Positions 8,429-16,812 of a DNA stretch of 64,000 nt are shown piece by piece. The notes beneath the pieces were generated by a model, which had not been told where the DNA came from, made no database searches, and saw only the letters and a list, made by a program, of their open reading frames with translations. Both the position numbers and the translations under genes were made by a program. The first letter of the stretch is position 1. Every line of letters starts with the position of its first letter. The DNA comes from Alkalibacillus silvisoli (GTDB lineage Bacteria > Bacillota > Bacilli > Bacillales > Alkalibacillaceae): positions 193,093-257,092 of the forward strand of contig NZ_BAAACZ010000018.1 of assembly GCF_039521975.1 (NCBI RefSeq), read 5' to 3'.

Positions 8429-9379
8429 TTGAAAAAGAAATTACTCATCATTGTAGGTAGTTTTTTCGTAGTTGTGCTGATTGGATTAACGTTCGCAGGT
8501 AATTATTTTTATGATCAAGGAATTAAAAGAGGGACTGAAGTTGAGCTTCATCGTGAGGATGAGGAAGTTAATGTAGCTGCAACTGAACAAAGTCAAATGC
8601 TTGTAGATGAGGCGAATGAGTGGTTTGGGGAGCAGGATACAGAAATTGTTGAAATAACAGCTTTTGATGACTTGAATTTAGTGGCACAGTTTATTGAAAA
8701 TGATTCTGGTGAGAGTAAATCTGTCATCTTGGCTCATGGTTTTAGAAATACGAGTGACAATATGGGTCAATTAGCAAAATTTTACTATGACCAAGGATTT
8801 GATATTTTGATACCTGATGCTCGGGGTCACGGTGAAAGTGAGGGCGATTACATTGGTTACGGTTGGCACGATCGACTCGACTATCTTGATTGGATTGATC
8901 TGTTGATTGAAGACTATACGACAGAGGAAATCATTTTACACGGGAATTCAATGGGAGCTGCAACGGTTCTTATGACAAGTGGTGAGGAACTACCAGAAGA
9001 AGTGCAGGGTATTATTTCTGATAGTGGTTATAGCACGGTAAAAGATGAGCTCGCGCACCAATTGGATCATATATATGGATTACCATCATTCCCTCTACTT
9101 GAAGTAACGAGTGTGATAACGAACATTCGAGCTGGTTATACATTAGGTGAAGCTTCCGCTGTAGAGCAAGTGAAAGACAATAACCTTCCATTATTGATTA
9201 TTCATGGTGAGGATGATGACTTAGTCCCAACAGAGATGGCTTATGAAATTATTGATGCAGCAGGTGGTGAAAACGAGCTGTGGATTGTCCCTGAGGCCGG
9301 TCATACGAAGGCATTTGATAATGTAACTGAAGAATTTTATGAGCGTGTAGGTGATTTTGTTGATCGAGTCATAGACTAA
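8429..9379 (+). CDS. Membrane-anchored alpha/beta hydrolase
   Basis: 316 residues with one N-terminal membrane helix (residues 4-24), so the catalytic domain probably faces outward. The hydrolase core shows the oxyanion region HGFRNTSDN, the cap-strand motif DARGHGES, the nucleophile elbow GNSMGA, an acid in HGEDDDLVP and the catalytic His in PEAGHTKAF. Substrate is unknown; relatives are annotated as serine peptidase or esterase-like proteins of the YqkD type. The start is a TTG at 8429 behind AAAGGGGA. It sits 14 bp after pabB and may be co-transcribed with it. Confidence 0.82.
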   Translation: MKKKLLIIVGSFFVVVLIGLTFAGNYFYDQGIKRGTEVELHREDEEVNVAATEQSQMLVDEANEWFGEQDTEIVEITAFDDLNLVAQFIENDSGESKSVILAHGFRNTSDNMGQLAKFYYDQGFDILIPDARGHGESEGDYIGYGWHDRLDYLDWIDLLIEDYTTEEIILHGNSMGAATVLMTSGEELPEEVQGIISDSGYSTVKDELAHQLDHIYGLPSFPLLEVTSVITNIRAGYTLGEASAVEQVKDNNLPLLIIHGEDDDLVPTEMAYEIIDAAGGENELWIVPEAGHTKAFDNVTEEFYERVGDFVDRVID

Positions 9380-9496
9380 TCTATTTGAAATCAGTTTTAT
9401 TTATAAGTGAGATTAATAGATGAACATGTTGAGCCATATCACAACTAACTAGGTATAAACATACTGTAGGTTAGATTATACAAAAGGAGTGGAACG

Positions 9497-10027
9497 ATGT
9501 ACGATGTTAGACATCCGTTAAATTGCCTTTATGAACAGCAGTATGTTGTGATGCCTAATGATACGTTTTATCACCTAGCTGAACGTTATAACATCGCTGT
9601 ACTAAGTATAGAACAGGCAAATCCAGGTGTGGGCCCAGAGCGGTTATTTGTTGGTCAGGTGATATGCTTACCGTTGCCCCCATGTGATAACGGATTCCAA
9701 TATTTGATTAAACCCTACGATACTTTATTCCAAATTGCCCAAATGTACAATGTCACAGTGGAGCATCTTTTAGCAAGGAACCCAGGTGTTAACCCGTATC
9801 AACTTCAACTCGGGCAAGTACTTTGTATACCGCCAAGTATAGATGTAGATTGTCCAATGGAACGATTTCATATTGTAAGGCCCGGTGAATCGTTGTATGA
9901 ATTAGCTGATCGGTTTAACATACCATTAGACTCGCTTGTATCGGCAAATAATCATATTGAAAATCCGGATTACATTGCAATTGGTACGAAATTATGTGTG
10001 CCAAGTCCAATGGTTACACCAGACTAA
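9497..10027 (+). CDS. Triple LysM domain protein
   Basis: 176 residues made almost only of three LysM modules (about 14-56, 66-111 and 124-170), each with the pattern Y-x-L-A/I-x-x-Y/F-N-I/V and a closing G-Q/T-x-L/I-C-I/V-P. LysM binds N-acetylglucosamine polymers such as peptidoglycan. There is no signal peptide, and cysteines recur at module ends (CLPLPP, CIPPS, CVPS), which is a feature of LysM proteins of the spore coat or cortex; a sporulation role is an inference. ATG at 9497 follows AAAGGAGTGG. Confidence 0.85.
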   Translation: MYDVRHPLNCLYEQQYVVMPNDTFYHLAERYNIAVLSIEQANPGVGPERLFVGQVICLPLPPCDNGFQYLIKPYDTLFQIAQMYNVTVEHLLARNPGVNPYQLQLGQVLCIPPSIDVDCPMERFHIVRPGESLYELADRFNIPLDSLVSANNHIENPDYIAIGTKLCVPSPMVTPD

Positions 10028-10030
10028 AAG

Positions 10031-10076
10031 CACCGTCAAAATAGTACTTGAAAGTTCTATTTTGACGGTGTTTTTT
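10031..10076 (+). terminator. Intrinsic terminator after the LysM gene
   Basis: Fourteen-base inverted repeat CACCGTCAAAATAG / CTATTTTGACGGTG with a 12-base loop and six T, starting four bases after the stop codon. Confidence 0.92.
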
Positions 10077-10179
10077 AGTAAATATAATTAATAAACAACA
10101 CGACAATAAACAAGACATTTGCCCTATAGAGGGTTCTTATACATAATTAAACTAACGATGTAAGAAAAGAGGGATAAGC

Positions 10180-10743
10180 GTGAAAACAGAAGAACAGTAT
10201 TTTTCAGAAGGAACAACGATTCAAGATTATATGGATGGTATGAGTAAATTAAAAGAAGAGAGTTTTAACGTGTATCACCATCTTCAATTACCGAATGACG
10301 GGCTTGTTGAGACGTTAAAAACACAATCACTTCATTTCTTAATCATCACTGAAGACTGGTGTGGTGATGCGATGATGATTAACCCCGTGATCCGACGTTT
10401 AGCTGAAGCGGCTGGAGTAGAAGTTAGGGTCGTACTTAGAGATGCGGATACGGAATTGATCGATCGTCATTTAACTAATGGTGGACGAGCTATTCCAATT
10501 GTATTAATTTTAAATGATGAAGGGAAGCTAGTTGGGAAATGGGGACCACGCGCCCCTGAAGTTCAACAAATGGTAGATGAGTTTAATGATTCACTTCCAT
10601 CAAAGGACGACCCAGCCTTTAAAGAGAAACAGAAAGAAATGATTAAGACGTTAACGAGAAGATACACAGAGGACTCGACTCTTTGGACATATGTTTATGA
10701 AAGTTTTAAAGAAACGCTCAATGATGTTTCGGTAAAAAAGTAA
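10180..10743 (+). CDS. Thioredoxin-fold family protein with a single active-site cysteine
   Basis: 187 residues resembling bacillar thioredoxin family proteins of the Thioredoxin_9 kind. The usual WCxxC site reads DWCGDAMMINPV near residue 60, so only the first cysteine is kept and the resolving one is an alanine. The cis-proline region is GGRAIPIVLILN. Function is unknown; loss of the second cysteine argues against a classical disulphide reductase. The start is a GTG at 10180 with AGAGGGA upstream. Cytoplasmic, with no signal peptide. Confidence 0.75.
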   Translation: MKTEEQYFSEGTTIQDYMDGMSKLKEESFNVYHHLQLPNDGLVETLKTQSLHFLIITEDWCGDAMMINPVIRRLAEAAGVEVRVVLRDADTELIDRHLTNGGRAIPIVLILNDEGKLVGKWGPRAPEVQQMVDEFNDSLPSKDDPAFKEKQKEMIKTLTRRYTEDSTLWTYVYESFKETLNDVSVKK

Positions 10744-10803
10744 TCTAGTTTTTTCTGTACAACCCAATTAGATGCAATCCTAAAAATGGTGGGGGTGGCT
10801 ATT

Positions 10804-11829
10804 ATGATTGATTTACGAAGTGATACGGTTACTAAACCGACTCAAGAAATGCGAGAAGCAAGTTTCCATGCTGAAGTTGGCGATGATGTGTATGTTGAAG
10901 ACCCGACCGTTCAACTACTAGAAGAGAAAGCGGCTGAGATGTTAGGGAAAGAAGCGGCATTGTTTGTGACAAGTGGTGTTCAAGGCAATCAAATTGCGGT
11001 ATTAGCACATACGCGTCCTGGTAATGAAATTATTTTAGAAGAAGAATCACATTTATTTTACTACGAAGGGGCTGCGATTTCAGCGTTTGCTGGTGTTCAG
11101 CCGCGAACAGTTAAAGGTAATCGCGGTGCCATGCATCCAGCTGATGTAGAAGCGGCTATTCGACCTGAGGATGTTCATTTACCAGAAACGGGGTTAATAG
11201 TATTAGAAAATACTCACAATCGTGCTGGTGGCGCAGTAATTCCTTTAGAAACAATGAGCGCAACTTATGATTTAGCACAACGTAACCATATTCCAGTTCA
11301 CTTAGATGGTGCGCGTCTCTTTAACGCTGTTTCAACGTCAGGGATTTCAGCAAAAGAGTATGCAAGCTATACCGATACAGTGCAAATTTGTTTGTCCAAA
11401 GGTTTAGGTGCACCGATTGGTTCGATTATTGCTGGTTCTAAAGAATTTATTACTCAGGCAAGGAAATGGCGTAAACGTTTAGGTGGGGGATTAAGGCAAG
11501 TGGGAGTAATTGCAGCTCCTGCTATGATTGCTTTAACTGAAATGTCTAAGCGCCTTCATGAAGATCATGGAAATGCGAAAAAGTTAGAACAAGGTATAAA
11601 GGAAGCAGGATTTGAATTAGCGTATCCAGTTGAGACGAATATTGTCATTATGGATGTTGCCAACACACCCTTTGATGGGGCGCAAATGGTTGAGAAATTA
11701 GGAGAGTCTGGGGTTAAAGCTGTTCAGTTTGGCCCAACACTCGTTCGTTTTGTGACGCACTTTGATATCAATGAGCAAGATATTAACAGAACAATTGAAA
11801 TCTTAAAATCTATTAAAAGTATGCTATAA
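10804..11829 (+). CDS. ltaE: Low-specificity L-threonine aldolase
   Basis: PLP enzyme of fold type I, 341 residues, cleaving L-threonine or allo-threonine to glycine and acetaldehyde. The start MIDLRSDTVTKPTQEM, the segment VGDDVYVEDPTV, the cofactor-binding HLDGARLFNA and the PLP-lysine region CLSKGLGAPIGS are all family marks. I placed the start at ATG 10804 with GGGGGTGG upstream, not the in-frame GTG at 10786. Threonine is also degraded by the kbl and threonine dehydrogenase pair at 27.7-29.8 kb, so two routes to glycine are present. Confidence 0.92.
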   Translation: MIDLRSDTVTKPTQEMREASFHAEVGDDVYVEDPTVQLLEEKAAEMLGKEAALFVTSGVQGNQIAVLAHTRPGNEIILEEESHLFYYEGAAISAFAGVQPRTVKGNRGAMHPADVEAAIRPEDVHLPETGLIVLENTHNRAGGAVIPLETMSATYDLAQRNHIPVHLDGARLFNAVSTSGISAKEYASYTDTVQICLSKGLGAPIGSIIAGSKEFITQARKWRKRLGGGLRQVGVIAAPAMIALTEMSKRLHEDHGNAKKLEQGIKEAGFELAYPVETNIVIMDVANTPFDGAQMVEKLGESGVKAVQFGPTLVRFVTHFDINEQDINRTIEILKSIKSML

Positions 11830-11875
11830 TAGAACTTAAGATTTGTCAGTTTTTGAAACTTGGGAGTGGAGACTT

Positions 11876-12490
11876 ATGTTTGATTCACGTATGTTTGAAG
11901 TTTTGATGAATTATCAAAGATCAGTAAGTGAAAGCCCATTGTTAAATAAACAGAGGCAGCAATCAGGAACACAAGAGGTTTCGTTTCAAAATCTATTTAT
12001 GAACCAGTTAGGCATTAACCAACAGTCGACAACACCATCAAATTCGTTAATGCTTGATCAATCCCAGCTTGGTCCTGTTGCCAATACACAAATGAATCCG
12101 ATCAACTTTAATTCGACTGTTTCTAAGTCAGATTATGATGAGATTATTGATACGGTAGCAGAAAAATATAACCTTGATGCTGACTTAATACGTGAAGTGA
12201 TTCAAACCGAATCAAACTTTAATCCACAAGCTGTAAGTCATGCTGGCGCCCAAGGTTTGATGCAATTGATGCCAGCTACAGCTGAATCACTAGGGGTAAG
12301 AAACGCCTTTGACCCCGAAGAGAATATCGAAGGTGGCGCACGATACTTAAGTGATATGCTAAACCGCTATGACGGTGATTTAGAAAAAGCCCTAGCTGCA
12401 TACAATGCTGGACCTGGGAATGTCGATTATTACGGAGGCGTTCCTCCATTTGAAGAAACACAAAATTATGTAAGACGGATTTTAGGATAA
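11876..12490 (+). CDS. Lytic transglycosylase-like protein (CwlQ/YjbJ type)
   Basis: 204 residues. The C-terminal 110 form a soluble lytic transglycosylase (SLT) domain: catalytic Glu in IQTESNFNPQAVS, then GAQGLMQLMPATA, GARYLSDML and ALAAYNAGPGNV. Such enzymes cut peptidoglycan glycan strands with anhydro-sugar formation. The N-terminal 95 residues are polar and low in complexity, and no signal peptide is seen, as in B. subtilis YjbJ. ATG 11876 has GGGAGTGGAG upstream; a longer in-frame version from 11843 lacks a site. Confidence 0.88.
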   Translation: MFDSRMFEVLMNYQRSVSESPLLNKQRQQSGTQEVSFQNLFMNQLGINQQSTTPSNSLMLDQSQLGPVANTQMNPINFNSTVSKSDYDEIIDTVAEKYNLDADLIREVIQTESNFNPQAVSHAGAQGLMQLMPATAESLGVRNAFDPEENIEGGARYLSDMLNRYDGDLEKALAAYNAGPGNVDYYGGVPPFEETQNYVRRILG

Positions 12491-12495
12491 TAGAT

Positions 12496-12542
12496 AAAAG
12501 GGCTATCCAATTCATGAGGAATGATTGGATAGCCCCTTTTTA
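12496..12542. terminator. Bidirectional terminator
   Basis: Inverted repeat AAGGGGCTATCCAAT-like arms (GGGCTATCCAAT / ATTGGATAGCCC) with an 11-base loop and T runs on both strands, between the convergent transglycosylase and gamma-lyase genes. Confidence 0.88.
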
Positions 12543-12562
12543 ATTTGCCCAGTCAAGCAATA

Positions 12563-13738
12563 TTACATATGATCTAAGCTTTGTTTTAAATCGTTCCAAA
12601 TGTCTTCCCATGCTTCTAATCCACAAGACATGCGAATTAACGAATCAGTAATACCCATTTTAAGGCGGCTTTCTTCTGGGACAACAGCATGTGTCATTGT
12701 CTGAGGGTGTTGAATGATCGATTCGGCATCACCTAAACTAACGGCTAATTTAATAAATGAAAGTCGGTTTAAAAAGGCTTGTGCTTCTTCCTTACCACCT
12801 TCAATTTCAAAAGCAATAACACCCGCACCTAATTTCATCTGTTTCTTAGCAATTTCATAGTCTGGATTGTTTTGGTCAAATGGATAGTGAACGCTCTTGA
12901 TTTTAGGATGCGTTTTCAATTGTTCTACCACTTTTTCTGCATTGTAAGAGTGGCGGTCCATTCGAATAGGTAATGTTTTTAAACCTCTTAATAATAGCCA
13001 AGCATCAAAAGGTGACAGAATCCCGCCGATATCTTTTTGTGTTGTCATAGCAACTTCGGAAATAAACTCTTCTTTACCTACTAATAACCCAGCTACGACA
13101 TCTCCATGACCACTAATATACTTAGTTGCACTATGAAGAACAATATCACACCCTAAATCAATTGGGCGTTGTAAGTAGGGTGATGAAAAAGTATTGTCTA
13201 CAACGACTGGAATGTTGTACTCTTTTGCCACTCGAGCGACCATTTCTAAATCAATAATTTTCATCGTTGGATTAATCGGTGTTTCCACATAAATAAGGGC
13301 TGTATGATCTTGAATCGACTCACGTAATGCATCTTCTGACTCCATTAAGCTAAAGTCAGACTGAATATTATATTTATCCCTCATAATTTCTAGTAAACCA
13401 AACGTACAGCCATATAGACCTTGAGAACATAAAATGTGATCATTAGCTTTTGTTAAAGCGATTAATGTAGCAGATACAGCTGCCATTCCAGATGAGAATG
13501 CGAGGCCAGCTTCAGCGTTTTCTAAGGAAGCTATGCGCTCTTCTAAATGACGAACAGTTGGGTTTCCTAATCGAGAATAAACAAACCCACTGTCTTCACC
13601 CAGAAAGCGTTTTTCCCCTTGTTCAGCGTTTGCGAATGTGTAAGTTGAAGTTTGATAGATTGGTGTTGATAAACTATCGAAGTGCTCCTTTGAATCATAA
13701 CCATGATGAATTACATCTGTTTCAAATTTTTTTGACAT
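12563..13738 (-). CDS. Methionine gamma-lyase-like trans-sulphuration enzyme
   Basis: 391 residues of the Cys/Met metabolism PLP family. The PLP lysine is in HSATKYISGHGD near residue 207 and the substrate loop begins YQTSTYTF. The segment LYGCTFGL carries the cysteine typical of methionine gamma-lyases, where cystathionine synthases and lyases usually have another residue. That favours methionine to methanethiol, 2-oxobutyrate and ammonia, but cystathionine gamma-synthase or lyase activity cannot be excluded. No neighbouring methionine-cycle gene is present. An ideal CcpA-type site lies upstream. ATG 13738 has GAGGAGGGC upstream on the minus strand. Confidence 0.82.
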   Translation of the reverse strand: MSKKFETDVIHHGYDSKEHFDSLSTPIYQTSTYTFANAEQGEKRFLGEDSGFVYSRLGNPTVRHLEERIASLENAEAGLAFSSGMAAVSATLIALTKANDHILCSQGLYGCTFGLLEIMRDKYNIQSDFSLMESEDALRESIQDHTALIYVETPINPTMKIIDLEMVARVAKEYNIPVVVDNTFSSPYLQRPIDLGCDIVLHSATKYISGHGDVVAGLLVGKEEFISEVAMTTQKDIGGILSPFDAWLLLRGLKTLPIRMDRHSYNAEKVVEQLKTHPKIKSVHYPFDQNNPDYEIAKKQMKLGAGVIAFEIEGGKEEAQAFLNRLSFIKLAVSLGDAESIIQHPQTMTHAVVPEESRLKMGITDSLIRMSCGLEAWEDIWNDLKQSLDHM

Positions 13739-13783
13739 TAGATGCCCTCCTCTTACCCCTTTTTCCTTATTGTAACATAATAT

Positions 13784-13798
13784 ATGAAAGCGCTTTCT
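13784..13798. promoter_or_regulatory. Candidate cre site (CcpA operator)
   Basis: ATGAAAGCGCTTTCT matches the cre consensus WTGNAANCGNWWNCW at all fifteen positions. It lies 46 bp upstream of the gamma-lyase start, next to a minus-strand TATTAT (13777-13782) that could be the -10. Position near the promoter suggests carbon catabolite repression. Confidence 0.65.
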
Positions 13799-13820
13799 AA
13801 AATGAAGAAAAAATTTAAAA

Positions 13821-13856
13821 ATAGCTAAAGTAGATATGTTCTACTACTTTAGCTAT
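13821..13856 (-). terminator. Intrinsic terminator of rarD
   Basis: Thirteen-base inverted repeat ATAGCTAAAGTAG / CTACTTTAGCTAT. On the minus strand it is followed by TTTTTAAATTTTT, which places it as the terminator of the rarD transcript. Confidence 0.82.
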
Positions 13857-13865
13857 AGACTAATT

Positions 13866-14756
13866 CTAATGAACGTGTGATTTTAACTGCTTAACGCGTT
13901 CATAAGTATATAAGATTAATCCCACCCAAATAAGGGTAAAGGTAATAGCATGGACTGATGTAAAGGGTTCGTTGAATAGGAAAACCCCAAGTAAAAGCAT
14001 GATGGTTGGTGCTATATATTGTAAAAATCCAATCAGCGACAATGGAATTCGCTTTACGCCTTGTGCGAACAATAAAAGCGGAATGGCAGTAGCCAACCCA
14101 GTACCAATTAATAATAAGCCAACTAAAGAGACACTCATTGCTCCATTATTAACCCATTCAAGATGGGCAATGTAGATGAACGCAACGGGTAATACAATTA
14201 GCGTTTCGATTGCTAAGCCGAATATTGCATCCAGTTTAACTATTTTTTTCAATAACCCGTAGATCGCAAATGATACAGCAAGAAGTAATGCAGCCCAAGG
14301 AACATCGCCAAAGTTGTATGTCATGTATCCGACACCCGTCAATGCCAGTGTAATCGCAATCCATTGCAGTTTTGTGAACCTTTCTTGTAAAAAAATAAAT
14401 CCAAATAAAACACTTATTAACGGGTTTATATAATAACCTAAACTAGCATCTAACACGCGCTCTGAGTTAACTGCCCATATGTATGTGACCCAATTAATGC
14501 TAATGACAATTGAGGCGGCAGAAATACCTAAGGCAGTTTTCCAATCTGTGAAGATCATACGGCACTCTGCCATAAACAAATGCCAGCGCCTAATAATTAA
14601 TATAAAAGCCATCATAAATACAAAGGACCATAAAATCCGGTGAGCTAAAATCTCCCATGAAGGTACGAACTCTAACACCTTCCAGTAAAGGGGTAAAAAT
14701 CCCCAAAGCAAATAGGCGAAAGTCGCATAAAGCGTTCCAATTCTTTCGTTGTTCAA
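13866..14756 (-). CDS. rarD: EamA family transporter RarD
   Basis: 296-residue drug/metabolite superfamily membrane protein with about ten helices in two EamA repeats. The opening segment GTLYATFAYLLWGFLPLYWK is the RarD type, as are NWVTYIWAVN and GYYINPLISVLFG. The substrate of RarD is uncertain; the E. coli protein was linked to chloramphenicol sensitivity by name only. The start is a TTG at 14756 with AAAGGGGG eight bases upstream on the minus strand. Confidence 0.85.
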   Translation of the reverse strand: MNNERIGTLYATFAYLLWGFLPLYWKVLEFVPSWEILAHRILWSFVFMMAFILIIRRWHLFMAECRMIFTDWKTALGISAASIVISINWVTYIWAVNSERVLDASLGYYINPLISVLFGFIFLQERFTKLQWIAITLALTGVGYMTYNFGDVPWAALLLAVSFAIYGLLKKIVKLDAIFGLAIETLIVLPVAFIYIAHLEWVNNGAMSVSLVGLLLIGTGLATAIPLLLFAQGVKRIPLSLIGFLQYIAPTIMLLLGVFLFNEPFTSVHAITFTLIWVGLILYTYERVKQLKSHVH

Positions 14757-14915
14757 CTAGTTTCCCCCTTTACTCTTCTAAAGAATTTATAGTATTTTAA
14801 AAATTTTACGACAATGGAAGGAATTTTTCAATATTATTATAAAAGTATTATTAGTTGTTGTGTATTAACACTTTCGATACACTAAATTTAAGAGAAATAA
14901 GGAGGCCGAGACATT

Positions 14916-15206
14916 ATGAATATACATGTAACTGATCAAGCAGTAGATTGGTTTATGGATGAGATGGACCTTGAACAAGGAGATGCTGTTCGATTTTTCC
15001 CTAAATATGGTGGGACTTGTTCATTTCAAAAAGGATTCTCAATCGGTATGGCGATTGGAAGTACTGAAGAGCCAGAAGTTGAAACAGAGAAAAAAGGAAT
15101 TGCCTTTCAAGTTGATGAGAAAGATGTTTGGTTTTTTGGTGAGAAAGACTTATATATTGGCCTTAAAGATGGAGAAGTTGAATATTCAGATCAACCAGTA
15201 GAGTAA
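14916..15206 (+). CDS. HesB/YneR-like small protein
   Basis: 96 residues of the HesB-like (YneR) family, related to the A-type iron-sulphur scaffold fold. The segment VRFFPKYGGTCSFQKGFSIG is characteristic; only one cysteine is present, so the three-cysteine cluster site of IscA/SufA is missing, as in other YneR proteins. Role unknown. ATG 14916 has a GGAGG ribosome site. It is 15 bp before the next gene and probably co-transcribed. Confidence 0.82.
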   Translation: MNIHVTDQAVDWFMDEMDLEQGDAVRFFPKYGGTCSFQKGFSIGMAIGSTEEPEVETEKKGIAFQVDEKDVWFFGEKDLYIGLKDGEVEYSDQPVE

Positions 15207-15221
15207 AGAGGGGATGTCGAT

Positions 15222-15665
15222 ATGGGATGGACGCGAGAGGAAGCATTTGATTTCTTAAAAACCGTGTATACAGATGATGTCATGCAACAAGAAAAGCGCC
15301 GTGTCTTTAAGCAATTAAACCGCCAATTATATGAACGTTTAGATGATTTAGCAATTAATAACGCTTTGTCTGATCAAGTTGAAAAGCAGCTAAAATTGTT
15401 TAAGGATTTTACATTTATGCCTGGAGATAATATCTTTCAATCCATGCGTTATTTGTTCTTACTAGCACGTGGTGAAAAAGAAGTCGATCGACAAACGACC
15501 AGAAGCCATTTAGATCGCATTTACAACTCATTGTTTAAAGCAGCAGGAATTAAAAACCCAACAATTCCCGATCACTTTTGGCAAACGCCTATTGGCATTG
15601 CATGTATGATTGCAGAAGATGGAGTTGAAGCGGTATATCCAATATTAGATGAAATGGTTGAGTAG
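15222..15665 (+). CDS. Uncharacterised cytoplasmic protein
   Basis: 147 residues, mainly helical and charged, beginning MGWTREEAFDFLKTVYTDDV and ending with a region containing FWQTPIGIACMIAEDG. I do not recognise the family. No membrane segment or signal peptide is present. The central segment TTRSHLDRIYNSLFKAAG could be a helix-turn-helix, but that is weak. Codon use matches its neighbours and a GAGGGGAT ribosome site precedes the ATG, so it is a real gene, likely in an operon with the HesB-like gene. A short imperfect hairpin (15666-15690) follows the stop. Confidence 0.7.
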   Translation: MGWTREEAFDFLKTVYTDDVMQQEKRRVFKQLNRQLYERLDDLAINNALSDQVEKQLKLFKDFTFMPGDNIFQSMRYLFLLARGEKEVDRQTTRSHLDRIYNSLFKAAGIKNPTIPDHFWQTPIGIACMIAEDGVEAVYPILDEMVE

Positions 15666-15800
15666 CACTTCCTTGTAGGGAGTGTTATTTATTTTGGTTG
15701 ATCTTTTCATTATGATCGAATATGTATTTTGACTTATATTAAAATAAGATGTAAACTTTGATTAACAAGTACATACAATATATATCGAAAGGTTGATTCA

Positions 15801-16808
15801 ATGAATATGAAATATGAGGTCAAACTACAAAAGCTAGCAGACTTTCTCGCCTTTTTATTCCGAGTAGCGAATGTCGGAAAGGGTGAAGAAGAGGATAAAT
15901 ACCAATCCTTAGTTAAAGGAAGTGATGTTGAAAATTGGGTCGAGAACGTTTATGACTCAATATCAAATGAAGAGAAAAAGGAGCTACAGGTCTTCTTTCA
16001 AAAGGATAGTCATATTGCGGTTTCATTACTGCCTTATTTGTATAGTCGTGATGCTTTAACATCAATTGAGAAATTACAAGGAACAATCCTAGGCATGGAT
16101 GAACAACAACTCGTTAGAGAAATAATCAAAACAAGCTATGAAGACGATTCGATTAAAAGTTTACCTGTTATGGAGAGAATAAAACATTTAACTATTCCAG
16201 AAGAAGAAAAGTGGAAAATGATTTATTTTGCTCATCACCCAAATGAAGTTAAACAGAGGTTAAGTCTATTATTAAAGCAAATGTATGAGCGCAATTATAT
16301 GAATGATGAAAAGCAAGTATTACAGGAATTAGAACAAAGCATAGACGTACTCAAACAAAATGAATATCAATCGTTTATACATGAATTAGCGTCACAACAT
16401 ACTACCTGGAACGATAGAAAGCGGTTAATTGTTGTACCCTCTTATTCTCTTAATGTTGGTTTTATTAGTCATGACGAAGCGGATTTTAATTTATTAATTG
16501 TTGGTTTAAAAAGATTTAATGTAATTCGTAAAATGCGAGATGATAAAGAGGTACTAGAGCTTTTAAAGATTTTAACTGATGAACGTCGTTTTAATATGCT
16601 AAGACTTCTAAAAAGGCGGGCGCACTATGGATATGAGATTGCACAATCATTAGGGATATCAAACTCAACTGTATCTCACCATTTAGCTATTTTGCTTAAT
16701 CATGGATTTGTTCAGTCAAGTAGGGATGAAAACAAAGTCTATTATTCGATTAATCAAGGCGAGGTGAAATCTGTGATTCGAGAGTTAGAAAATTTATTCT
16801 TAATGTGA
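15801..16808 (+). CDS. ArsR-type winged-helix regulator with long N-terminal domain
   Basis: 335 residues. The C-terminal 85 form an ArsR-like winged helix (LLKILTDERRFNMLRLLKRR, then IAQSLGISNSTVSHHLAIL, HGFVQSSRDENKVYYSI). The N-terminal 245 residues are helical and of unknown fold, probably a ligand-sensing or dimerisation domain like the DUF5937-type regulators. No metal-binding cysteine pair is evident. The stop is four bases before the MFS gene, so it most likely regulates that transporter and itself. ATG 15801 follows GAAAGG. Confidence 0.82.
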   Translation: MNMKYEVKLQKLADFLAFLFRVANVGKGEEEDKYQSLVKGSDVENWVENVYDSISNEEKKELQVFFQKDSHIAVSLLPYLYSRDALTSIEKLQGTILGMDEQQLVREIIKTSYEDDSIKSLPVMERIKHLTIPEEEKWKMIYFAHHPNEVKQRLSLLLKQMYERNYMNDEKQVLQELEQSIDVLKQNEYQSFIHELASQHTTWNDRKRLIVVPSYSLNVGFISHDEADFNLLIVGLKRFNVIRKMRDDKEVLELLKILTDERRFNMLRLLKRRAHYGYEIAQSLGISNSTVSHHLAILLNHGFVQSSRDENKVYYSINQGEVKSVIRELENLFLM

Positions 16809-16812
16809 GGGG

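Noticed and set aside
13739..13820. S-box or T-box leader before the methionine gamma-lyase-like gene
   Set aside because: The gap to the next gene is too short and holds only a cre site and promoter-like elements.
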